This document shows positions 1 to 5,560 of a stretch of 27,432 bases of DNA, in pieces. The stretch covers positions 1 through 27,432 of the IMG/VR virus record IMGVR_UViG_3300012211_000010; one strand, given 5' to 3'. The notes under the pieces are model-generated. The model searched no databases. It had not been told where the DNA came from and saw nothing but the letters and a program-made list of their open reading frames with translations. The translations under genes and the position numbers were made by a program. Numbering within the stretch: position 1 is the first letter of the stretch; each line of letters starts with the position of its first letter. The stretch is from a virus.

Positions 1-1
1 C

Positions 2-571
2 GGGCAGGTGTTTTTTCCTCGGTTGCTAGGTACAAATTTTGGTGTTGCGCCTAGCACCCCAACATTAACAAACGCAACAGGTCAATTGAACTTACCTGGA
101 TCGCAGTATTTTGCCGCGACAAACGGTACTCGCCTTCGGTTTATCGCTTCAGGAACGGTTACAACTGGTGCAGTTACGATCACCCCAACAATTACAATGT
201 CGGTTAATACCGGAACTTTGACAACTCCGCTTTACACTACAGTTGTCTCTGTCGCCCAAGCCCAGGCTACTGCATCTACGGCTTCTTGGTTCTTGGAAGC
301 ACACGTAGTTATCGGTGGCTTGACTGTGGTTACAGCCGGAAATTTTGCGGGTGCAATTGTTTCCGGTCAGCAGACCGCTATGGGTATCGGGATGTCGAAT
401 AATCTTCCGGCAGTTCCGGCATGGGCTGCTGCTGCAGCTACGACAAATCCCATTTCTTGGGTGAATACGGCTACGCAATCAGTAAGCGGTTTGGTGGTCG
501 GTGTAACCTTCGGTACAGCTAATGCTGCAAATGCAGCAACTTTGAATGAGTTCGTTATTCTAGGCGATTAA
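2..571 (+). CDS. Virion-type beta-rich protein (5' partial)
   Basis: The reading frame is open to the left edge, so the true start lies outside the window. A GTG at position 8 is in frame but has no visible ribosome binding site. At least 189 residues are seen, rich in Thr, Ala, Val and Gly, with alternating short hydrophobic and polar stretches typical of beta-sandwich phage structural proteins. There is no signal peptide, membrane segment or catalytic motif. The C-terminal end (LNEFVILGD) and general composition resemble small virion decoration or tail-associated proteins such as the one at 24161-24631, but I cannot align the two convincingly. It is followed by a GC-rich hairpin and another virion-type gene. 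A structural role is inferred from composition and location; the exact function is unknown. Confidence 0.6.
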   Translation, partial: GQVFFPRLLGTNFGVAPSTPTLTNATGQLNLPGSQYFAATNGTRLRFIASGTVTTGAVTITPTITMSVNTGTLTTPLYTTVVSVAQAQATASTASWFLEAHVVIGGLTVVTAGNFAGAIVSGQQTAMGIGMSNNLPAVPAWAAAAATTNPISWVNTATQSVSGLVVGVTFGTANAANAATLNEFVILGD

Positions 572-590
572 CTCAAAGTTGAAAGAGTTC

Positions 591-613
591 GGGGCGGCTC
601 TAGAAACCGCCCC
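591..613 (+). terminator. GC-rich hairpin, possible terminator or mRNA 3' end
   Basis: A perfect 7-bp stem, GGGGCGG (591-597) with CCGCCCC (607-613), closes a 9-base loop. It lies 20 bases after the stop of the first gene and just before the AAGGAGA ribosome site (624-630) of the next. The downstream ACATTTTCTT is only weakly T-rich, so this may be a leaky terminator or an mRNA-stabilising hairpin. Confidence 0.45.
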
Positions 614-634
614 ACATTTTCTTAAGGAGATAAA

Positions 635-1369
635 GTGAACAATCCGATAATTGATAACGCTGTCGTGAACTCGTCCATGACTCAGATCACGGTTTCAGGT
701 AGTGGCTTCAGCCCACAATCTCAGGCGCCGCAGGTTCGGTTTAATGGTTCGGCAATAACAGTGACCTCGTTTTCGGATACTCAGTTTGTCGCCACCCTTC
801 CAAACGGTTTGAGTGCGGCTACGTATTTACTTGAAGTAAGCACACAGGACCCTTTTGAGAAGGTTGAAGAGTTTGATGTAACCATAGGCGTTGTCGGACC
901 ACAAGGTCCTGCGGGGCCAACCGGACCTGTCGGTCCACAAGGTATTCCAGGGTCGGCTGGGTTTATTTCAAACAGTGTCCCAGGCGGTAATGTATTTTAC
1001 GGGTGGGCTAGAAATCTTCCTGTTAGTACTACGCCTTTAAATGTAGCAGCTTTTGGTTCGGAAACCTCAAGTGGGATTATTCACCCTAATTATGGGGGAA
1101 CAACAGCAGGTGGTCCGGCGCCAACTGTTTTAACTGATCCTTTGAATGCGCTCGGTGATTTGTGGGTTTCTTTAGTTAATAAAACAACAAACCAGCAGAG
1201 TGTTATAAGAGTATTTCACCCAGGAGAGCAAGACCCTACTTCTGCTGATTTACCCGGCACTAACTTAAACTCCAACGGTACCATTCGATGTCAGGGTGGG
1301 GATGTGGTTTTTATTCAGTTTCAGTTGGCGGCTGGCTCGGCTGTCATTCCATTTATATATTGGCAATAA
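635..1369 (+). CDS. IPT/TIG and collagen-like fibre protein
   Basis: The start is GTG, preceded by a strong AAGGAGA site ending 4 bases upstream. The 244-residue product has three parts. Residues about 4-85 resemble an IPT/TIG (Ig-like) domain, with the pattern ITVSGSGFSP, then a Val-Arg-Phe-Asn-Gly strand, then TYLLEVST. Residues 88-108 are seven uninterrupted Gly-X-Y triplets rich in proline, the collagen-like signature that makes phage fibres trimerise. Residues about 110-244 form a beta-rich C-terminal region of unknown type, which could be a trimeric knob. Such architecture is usual in capsid or tail fibres that touch the host surface. The domain assignment rests on reading the sequence; the receptor-binding role is inferred. 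Confidence 0.65.
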   Translation: MNNPIIDNAVVNSSMTQITVSGSGFSPQSQAPQVRFNGSAITVTSFSDTQFVATLPNGLSAATYLLEVSTQDPFEKVEEFDVTIGVVGPQGPAGPTGPVGPQGIPGSAGFISNSVPGGNVFYGWARNLPVSTTPLNVAAFGSETSSGIIHPNYGGTTAGGPAPTVLTDPLNALGDLWVSLVNKTTNQQSVIRVFHPGEQDPTSADLPGTNLNSNGTIRCQGGDVVFIQFQLAAGSAVIPFIYWQ

Positions 1370-1375
1370 GAGATC

Positions 1376-1492
1376 GTGGCTGACCTTGGCGGTACGCTGA
1401 TTATTAAGCGACCCCAGCAGCCCGACAATCCTCCTGTGGAATTCAGGGTTAGCATCCGTCATAACCGGAGCATTCTAGAAGGGAGCCCATAA
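1376..1492 (+). CDS. Possible 38-residue small protein
   Basis: A GTG-started frame begins 6 bases after the fibre gene stop and ends in TAA inside the loop of the hairpin at 1477-1501. The product begins MADLGGTLIIKRPQQP and is otherwise unrecognised: no membrane segment, no cysteines. The ribosome site is weak (AAGAGA overlapping the previous stop). It fills a 150-base interval that otherwise has no gene in a densely packed genome, which is the main reason to list it. It could equally be untranslated leader for the HNH gene. Confidence 0.35.
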   Translation: MADLGGTLIIKRPQQPDNPPVEFRVSIRHNRSILEGSP

Positions 1493-1501
1493 CTCCCTTC
1501 T
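1477..1501 (+). promoter_or_regulatory. Upstream hairpin of a tandem pair before the HNH gene
   Basis: A perfect 9-bp stem, AGAAGGGAG (1477-1485) with CTCCCTTCT (1493-1501), closes a 7-base loop holding the TAA of the possible small ORF. It sits directly against a second hairpin, sharing base 1501. No T-tract follows, so a mRNA-level role (translation control or 3' end protection) fits better than a classical terminator. Confidence 0.5.
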
Positions 1502-1523
1502 CGATTCTTTATGGGAGAATCGA
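1501..1523 (+). promoter_or_regulatory. Hairpin covering the HNH gene ribosome binding site
   Basis: TCGATTCT (1501-1508) pairs perfectly with AGAATCGA (1516-1523) across a 7-base loop. The likely Shine-Dalgarno GGGAG (1513-1517) lies partly in the loop and partly in the 3' arm, and the stem ends one base before the ATG at 1525. Folding should therefore reduce initiation. Hairpins that hide ribosome sites are known for T4 homing endonuclease genes; the same role here is inferred. Confidence 0.5.
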
Positions 1524-1524
1524 A

Positions 1525-1965
1525 ATGAGAACAAAAGAAGAGAAACTTGCCTACGATAAACGTTGGCAAAAAGAGCACCAACCTGAAGTTAATAAGTATC
1601 ACAGAAACTACAGGAACGGCCACCCTGAGTATTGCGAAAAGCAAAATGATGCGCGAAAGCGCCGATCAGAACGTGATCATCAACGATACGAGGGAAATCC
1701 TCTTCGGTTTATATCTGCTACTCGGAAGCGAAAGTATGGAATAACTCAAGAGGAGTTTGAAGCTCGAATAGACGCACAGAAAGGTCTTTGTGCCATTTGT
1801 TTTAAGCCAATGGTCGTTCCTCATATAGACCATAATCACGCAACGGGTAAGAATCGAGATTTGTTGTGTAAGAATTGTAACACGGCATTAGGTTTGTTTT
1901 GTGAGAGCGTGGATATCTTGAGTGGTGCTATAAAGTACCTCCAACGACACACTACTCAGGTTTGA
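1525..1965 (+). CDS. Endonuclease VII-like HNH nuclease
   Basis: The 146-residue product matches the phage recombination endonuclease VII family (beta-beta-alpha metal finger). Zinc ligands are visible as C89-x2-C92 and C115-x2-C118. The catalytic segment is IDHNHATG, with D102, H103 and H105, and N119 directly follows the last cysteine. These correspond in order to the Asp40 and Asn62 catalytic positions known for T4 endonuclease VII. The typical lead-in YGITQEEFEA (71-80) is present. Residues 1-65 are strongly basic with repeated R/K-W/Y-x-N-P-like segments, probably for DNA binding. The family cuts branched DNA before packaging, but free-standing members also act as homing endonucleases. 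Position between unrelated virion genes and the hairpin-covered start favour a mobile passenger, though a resolvase role is possible. Confidence 0.85.
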   Translation: MRTKEEKLAYDKRWQKEHQPEVNKYHRNYRNGHPEYCEKQNDARKRRSERDHQRYEGNPLRFISATRKRKYGITQEEFEARIDAQKGLCAICFKPMVVPHIDHNHATGKNRDLLCKNCNTALGLFCESVDILSGAIKYLQRHTTQV

Positions 1966-1970
1966 TTTCT

Positions 1971-2321
1971 ATGGTTGCTCCTCCTACACTTGTTCATGAA
2001 CTAATTAAATGGGCTACGATATTCACTAGCATTGGAAGTGCTTTAGCTGGAGTTTATCATTTTGGTATAAAAGTCTGGACTTGGATTATGGCGCCGCGCA
2101 GAATTATCATGGCGCTTACAACGAATCATTTCCCTCATCTTACAGCCACATTGCAAGAACATACTGAAGCGCTGATCGCGATGCAGTCAGATATTCGAAA
2201 CCTGGATACACAGGTTTCTGGTTATAGTCAGCGTCTTGATGATACTAAGACAGCCGTGGAAAGTCTAACTACAAAGTTTATTGAGCATCTGGATAAGGTT
2301 CCCCATGCCAGCGGAGTCTAA
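1971..2321 (+). CDS. Small membrane protein with coiled-coil tail
   Basis: I chose the ATG at 1971 (116 residues); a TTG at 1962 is in frame but overlaps the HNH stop. One hydrophobic stretch, residues about 9-40 (ATIFTSIGSALAGVYHFGIK is its core), could span the membrane once or form a short hairpin. The remainder (55-110) has heptad-like spacing suited to a coiled coil, ending in a charged tail. This is a common layout for small phage membrane proteins, including holin- or XhlA-like proteins and inner-membrane spanins, but no family signature is clear. It is the first gene of the accessory block that also holds the exported protease. A lysis role is speculative. Confidence 0.6.
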   Translation: MVAPPTLVHELIKWATIFTSIGSALAGVYHFGIKVWTWIMAPRRIIMALTTNHFPHLTATLQEHTEALIAMQSDIRNLDTQVSGYSQRLDDTKTAVESLTTKFIEHLDKVPHASGV

Positions 2322-2643
2322 AGCACAACGGATAGCGATGGCGATTGCGGAACATCACCCGGAAGACCTTTACGAACGCAATAAGGGTCTGAAGAAGATG
2401 ACGCATACGCAACTCCATGATTTTGCGTCCACTTCTGAAAAGGGTCTACCCGAACACGTGAAGAAAATGCACGATGGCGGTGTTGTTCCTGAAGACGGAA
2501 TTTTTGAGTTGCAAAAAGGGGAATTAGTTATTCCTACTTCTCCTGCTCCTGAAGGGCCGACTCTGGTTCCGACACACCAATCTCCTTACCAGAATCATGA
2601 GTATTCTCGGGCGTCATATAAGATGGCGATGCGGAAGAGTTAA
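2305..2643 (+). CDS. DUF3008-like small protein with a C-terminal extension
   Basis: The ATG at 2305 is chosen over an earlier in-frame TTG at 2281. It is preceded by a modest AAGG, and the product begins MPAESKAQR, the usual start of this family. Of 112 residues, 1-54 resemble DUF3008-type phage proteins: SKAQ near the start, then MTHTQLHDFASTSEKGLPEH. Residues 55-77 carry a second motif often seen in small phage proteins, H-x-G-G-V-V-x6-F-x-L-x-KGELVIP. The C-terminus (HEYSRASYKMA, 98-108) resembles a segment in the small protein at 5334-5549. The family has no known function. The gene overlaps the end of the preceding gene by 17 bases in another frame and the next by one base (TAATG). Confidence 0.65.
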   Translation: MPAESKAQRIAMAIAEHHPEDLYERNKGLKKMTHTQLHDFASTSEKGLPEHVKKMHDGGVVPEDGIFELQKGELVIPTSPAPEGPTLVPTHQSPYQNHEYSRASYKMAMRKS

Positions 2644-2975
2644 TGGCTGAGAAAAAGAGTTGGTTAAAAATTATTGGGCGGCTGAAGCGACTTATTAATG
2701 AGGTTGGGGGTTTGTGGCAAGGAACCTCTCTTTCCGGTTATGAAGAACACGGACCCTATCATTGTGAAGATTGCTCGTTTTTGAAAGGTCAAAAAGCCGG
2801 TGAGATTTTTCGGGATGTAGATGGAAAAGGTCGTTGTAATCATCCCGCCGTGATCGCCGACCCAAAAGTTGAAAAAGATCAAAAAACAGGATTGGGGATC
2901 GTCCATATCGAACGTGGATGTTGCGCTTTTGTGGATCAACCAAAAGAGCACAAAGGCAAGGAATCTGAAGTTTAG
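2643..2975 (+). CDS. Cysteine-rich, probably metal-binding protein
   Basis: The ATG overlaps the previous stop (TAATG), so translation is probably coupled. The 110-residue product has a basic amphipathic N-terminus (residues 1-25) and then five cysteines spaced C41-x2-C44, C65 (in GRCNHP) and C93-C94 (in ERGCCAF). This spacing suggests a zinc or iron-sulphur site, and similar C-x2-C ... C ... CC proteins recur in phage genomes as hypothetical proteins. There is no signal peptide or membrane segment. The metal and function are unknown. It lies in a run of small proteins before the terminase. Confidence 0.6.
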   Translation: MAEKKSWLKIIGRLKRLINEVGGLWQGTSLSGYEEHGPYHCEDCSFLKGQKAGEIFRDVDGKGRCNHPAVIADPKVEKDQKTGLGIVHIERGCCAFVDQPKEHKGKESEV

Positions 2976-2984
2976 GAGATCGGC

Positions 2985-3269
2985 ATGGCAGAAGAAAAGA
3001 AGAAGTTAAAGCACCACAAGACGAGTGGGCATCATACTACAACTGTTCGTCATCATGAAGATGGTAGCCACACCGTACGCCACGATCATGAAGACGGCTC
3101 CTCTAAAGAGTACGGCGTTGCAGACCATGATGGCATGATGGACGGTATGATGCAGCACACAAGTATGCCAGATGAGGAAGAGGCGTCTGCTGACTTGGGT
3201 GAACATGGTATTCCTGATGACATAGCCCAGAAAGCCGGGATGTCGGGGCCACGGCCTACAGGAGCATAA
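2985..3269 (+). CDS. Histidine-rich small acidic protein
   Basis: A good ribosome site (TAGGAGATC) precedes the ATG. The 94-residue product starts with a lysine-rich segment, then residues about 9-50 hold repeated paired histidines (KHHKTSGHH, VRHHEDGSHTVRHDHEDGS). This region repeats the unit H-x-D/E-DGS twice. The C-terminal half is acidic with several methionines (DGMMDGMMQ). Histidine-rich proteins with HHEDGSHTV-like text occur as hypotheticals in many phages; a metal-binding role is plausible from composition but not shown. It is unlikely to be membrane bound. Confidence 0.6.
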   Translation: MAEEKKKLKHHKTSGHHTTTVRHHEDGSHTVRHDHEDGSSKEYGVADHDGMMDGMMQHTSMPDEEEASADLGEHGIPDDIAQKAGMSGPRPTGA

Positions 3270-3270
3270 T

Positions 3271-3465
3271 ATGGCACGAGTAAAGAATCCATCGCTATAT
3301 CGAGCGCTTCATAAACTTCGTAAGGGTGGTTTGCATCGAGCTTTGGGTGTTGCCGAGGGCGAGAAGATTCCGGCTGCGAAGCTGGAAGCCGCACGTAATT
3401 CAAAGAATGAGCACGTGCGTAAGATGGCAAATTTTGCTCACACGATGAAGTCATGGAAACACTAA
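3271..3465 (+). CDS. Conserved small basic phage protein
   Basis: The AGGAG at 3260-3264 gives a clear start. The 64-residue product is basic and probably helical. Its core, GGLHRALGVAEGEKIPAAKL (residues 19-38) followed by KMANFAHTMK, is a pattern I recognise from many small phage hypotheticals, usually near structural or lysis genes. No enzymatic residues stand out. It begins one base after the histidine-rich gene and overlaps the next gene by 13 bases, which implies coupled translation with the small membrane protein. Confidence 0.65.
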   Translation: MARVKNPSLYRALHKLRKGGLHRALGVAEGEKIPAAKLEAARNSKNEHVRKMANFAHTMKSWKH

Positions 3466-3656
3466 ACAAGATTCTCGACGCTTTAACTAATCGGTTTCAC
3501 TTGATCCTTGCCACGATGTGTCAAGGTGCAATCGTTGTTTACCATTTCAAGACCGGGCATGATCTCGGTCCTGGGGTTGTGAACACGGTCTACGCATTTT
3601 ATGCGTTGTTGGCCGGACATGCTTTTACTTATCAAAAATATCCAGATTCGCAGTAA
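3453..3656 (+). CDS. Small membrane protein, holin-like candidate
   Basis: The ATG lies inside the end of the preceding gene. The 67-residue product has a hydrophobic segment at about 14-32 (LILATMCQGAIVVYHF) and a second at about 40-58 (VVNTVYAFYALLAGHAF), with a short charged turn between them and a polar C-terminus (QKYPDSQ). Two membrane spans in under 70 residues is compatible with a class II holin, but small phage membrane proteins with this LLAGHAFTY-type ending are known only as hypotheticals. No endolysin gene is visible nearby, so the holin reading stays tentative. Confidence 0.55.
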   Translation: METLNKILDALTNRFHLILATMCQGAIVVYHFKTGHDLGPGVVNTVYAFYALLAGHAFTYQKYPDSQ

Positions 3657-3708
3657 CGCCGAACAGAGGGTCCCTTAGGGAACGGCGGGCGATTGCTTAT
3701 GCTCTGTT
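3657..3708 (+). promoter_or_regulatory. Structured leader before the protease gene
   Basis: The 74-base gap before the protease holds overlapping inverted repeats. CGCCG (3657-3661) pairs with CGGCG (3683-3687); TCCC (3671-3674) with GGGA (3678-3681); AACAGAG (3662-3668) with CTCTGTT (3702-3708). The last pairing crosses the first, so they form either a pseudoknot or two alternative folds. CTCT (3702-3705) can also pair with AGAG (3710-3713), next to a purine-rich AAGAGGG that may be the ribosome site. Regulation of protease expression is inferred only. Confidence 0.35.
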
Positions 3709-3730
3709 AAGAGGGATCGCGGATAAGAAC

Positions 3731-4705
3731 ATGAAACTTGTCAAGTATGCTATCGCATTGATGTTGGTGCTTTCTCTTGGACTCCGTGCGGATCGTCAGG
3801 TTAGCATTCAACCACCAAAAGGTTTTGAAGGCGATGTATATAAAGCAACGTTTGCTTTATATGAACATCGCGGTAAGCAAGAGCAGTTCATTTGTACAAC
3901 TGAAGCTTATGAGAAGATTGGTGGTGGTTACCATTTGATTGGGGCAGGACACTGTGCCGACCCCAAAGCTGATTATTTTGCGGTAGCAGAAGATATCGGC
4001 GGTCCCGAGACAAAGGTAACTGTCATTAAATCGGAGTTAGATAAGAACGCCGACCTTGCTGTCTTCGAGATGAAAACGGATAAAGTTTACCCTGTGATTC
4101 CAATGGGGACAATAGATGGGGAGCGCATTGGGGATGCCGTCATCAATGTAAACTTTGCAGTTGGTATCGCGAAACAGTTGAGCGAAGGCAAAATTTCAAG
4201 TGGAGTTATAGCACCCACGGATGACAAATCTACCGATGTGTTTATAGCACAGATTTTCGGTGCTGGTGGATCATCAGGTTCTGCTGTTGTGTCTGTGAAT
4301 ACACATAAGATCATTGGAATCGTAATTTATGGGTTTCAAGACGATAACAATGATGGTTTTATACCAGTGCCCTTGAATATCGGTATGGGTATTGAGCCAA
4401 TCGATAAGTTTGCGGCGTTCTTGAATCGTCCAGGGTCACCGCTACCAGCAACAATCACTGACCAAGAGATGAAAGATAGTTTCGGACCAGAGCATTCCTT
4501 CATGCTTATGGTTCGTGGGGCGAGCCCAATCTTTGTCCAATCTGGATACAAGTTCAAAGTGGACATTAGCGGGTTTGAGTTGAGTGATGAAGTTTATTAC
4601 GATGTCCCTGTCTACATCATCAAAGATGACAGCGGTAACTATCGCTTAGTTAGCACAGCGGAGCCCCATTACGGGGTAGATATCGACCTTATCGGAAAGC
4701 AATGA
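3731..4705 (+). CDS. Exported trypsin-like serine protease
   Basis: The 324-residue product begins with a clear signal peptide (MKLVKYAIALMLVLSLGLRA), probably cut near residue 20. The trypsin/chymotrypsin-fold triad is readable in order: H74 in GAGHC, D108 in NADLAVFE, and S182 in GGSSGSAV (G-x-S-G-S). C55 and C75 flank the catalytic histidine like the Cys42-Cys58 disulphide of trypsin, which suits export to an oxidising compartment. The domain spans about 35-230. Residues 240-324 form an extra beta-rich C-terminal region of unknown role. The signal peptide argues against a prohead maturation protease. The gene ends in ATGA overlap with the phosphatase gene, so the two are coupled. Possible roles are cleavage of host envelope proteins, lysis support or altering the infected cell surface; none is proven. 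Confidence 0.85.
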   Translation: MKLVKYAIALMLVLSLGLRADRQVSIQPPKGFEGDVYKATFALYEHRGKQEQFICTTEAYEKIGGGYHLIGAGHCADPKADYFAVAEDIGGPETKVTVIKSELDKNADLAVFEMKTDKVYPVIPMGTIDGERIGDAVINVNFAVGIAKQLSEGKISSGVIAPTDDKSTDVFIAQIFGAGGSSGSAVVSVNTHKIIGIVIYGFQDDNNDGFIPVPLNIGMGIEPIDKFAAFLNRPGSPLPATITDQEMKDSFGPEHSFMLMVRGASPIFVQSGYKFKVDISGFELSDEVYYDVPVYIIKDDSGNYRLVSTAEPHYGVDIDLIGKQ

Positions 4706-5331
4706 AGTCAACCCATTATATTCGACCAGTATCTTATTTCGTTCGTCACGGGGAAACCGATCTAAACGATGAGAATGTTTTTCGTGGAGACCTGGACATA
4801 CCTCTCAACGATGAGGGTAAAAAGCAGGCTCAGGAAATAGTGCAATTTTTTAAAAGCAAAGACCTCGGTCGAATCTACGGCAGTGATAGAAAGCGCGTGA
4901 TCGAGACTTTGGCGCCGTTGGCTAAAGCTAAAAAGATGAAGATTGTTGTTCTTAATGATCTTGAATCTTTAAACACCGGGGATTTTTCTGGGAAGCCGAA
5001 GTCGAAAGAGAATTTGAAAGCGATCAAATGGTATAACGAGCATCCTGAGGTTATGATCCCTGGCGGGGAAACCGTTAGAGGTTTTCGAGAGCGCGTCGAT
5101 CCAGTTTTGATGAAGACTATTCACGTTGGAGATGATAATGGAATCCCTACCGTTGTTGGCGTTCACGGGTCGGTTTTGAAAGAGCTTTATAGAATGCTTT
5201 ACGGAACCATTGAGAGTAAGGCCCGAGTTGAGCCAGGCGGAATTGTGGCTATCTTCAAAGGCAGTCACGGATACGAAGCCATTCCGGTTCTTGGAGAAAA
5301 GGATCGGGAGGATATCCGGCCAGGGAGCTAG
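4702..5331 (+). CDS. Histidine phosphatase (phosphoglycerate mutase-like)
   Basis: The start overlaps the protease stop by four bases (ATGA). The 209-residue product is a histidine phosphatase superfamily member of normal length. FVRHGETD (13-20) carries the nucleophile H16 with R15. R65 lies in the SDRKRVIETL segment where the second phosphate-binding arginine is expected. E88 begins the ESLNTGDFSG segment as likely proton donor, and GGETVRGFRERV (121-132) is the usual following motif. The second catalytic histidine is H155 in VGVHGS. There is no signal peptide, so it should be cytoplasmic, unlike its partner. Family members remove phosphate from sugars, nucleotides or proteins; the substrate cannot be read from the sequence. 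Metabolic housekeeping is unlikely in a phage, so a nucleotide-related or anti-defence role may be considered. Confidence 0.88.
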   Translation: MKSTHYIRPVSYFVRHGETDLNDENVFRGDLDIPLNDEGKKQAQEIVQFFKSKDLGRIYGSDRKRVIETLAPLAKAKKMKIVVLNDLESLNTGDFSGKPKSKENLKAIKWYNEHPEVMIPGGETVRGFRERVDPVLMKTIHVGDDNGIPTVVGVHGSVLKELYRMLYGTIESKARVEPGGIVAIFKGSHGYEAIPVLGEKDREDIRPGS

Positions 5332-5333
5332 TG

Positions 5334-5549
5334 ATGCCAGATATATTAGAAGATGTAAAGCGAGTACAAGAAGTCGCGGATAGACCCGGTAAGACCTCCC
5401 CGACTCCTGTACCATCGGGATTGCGTAATGAGTTTTCAAACGCATCCTATAAGATGGCAGCACCAAAGAAATCAGCCACGCCAAAGGATGAAATGAGCAA
5501 GTCTTTGGATTGGAACGCTCAACAGCGTAAGGTAGCTGAAGAGCAATAA
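5334..5549 (+). CDS. Small protein preceding the terminase
   Basis: I prefer the ATG at 5334 to the GTG at 5331 because GGAG (5324-5327) is then better spaced. The 71-residue product is hydrophilic: an acidic helical N-terminus, a Pro-rich stretch, EFSNASYKMA (residues 33-42) and a charged C-terminal helix with QQRKVAEEQ. The ASYKMA segment is shared with the C-terminus of the protein at 2305-2643. No terminase small subunit signature (DNA-binding helix-turn-helix) is evident, although its place directly before the large subunit gene is where one would be sought. The function is unknown. Confidence 0.6.
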   Translation: MPDILEDVKRVQEVADRPGKTSPTPVPSGLRNEFSNASYKMAAPKKSATPKDEMSKSLDWNAQQRKVAEEQ

Positions 5550-5560
5550 ACGGAGTTCCA

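Noticed and set aside
571-634. Sigma-70-type promoter in the intergenic gaps
   Set aside because: I found no paired -35 and -10 boxes with proper spacing here or in the gaps before 1525, 3731, 12859 or 14296. Transcription probably enters from upstream.
3731-4705. Serine protease as prohead maturation protease
   Set aside because: It has a signal peptide and a disulphide-like cysteine pair and a trypsin-type triad, and it sits before the terminase rather than between portal and capsid. Prohead proteases are cytoplasmic and of other folds.
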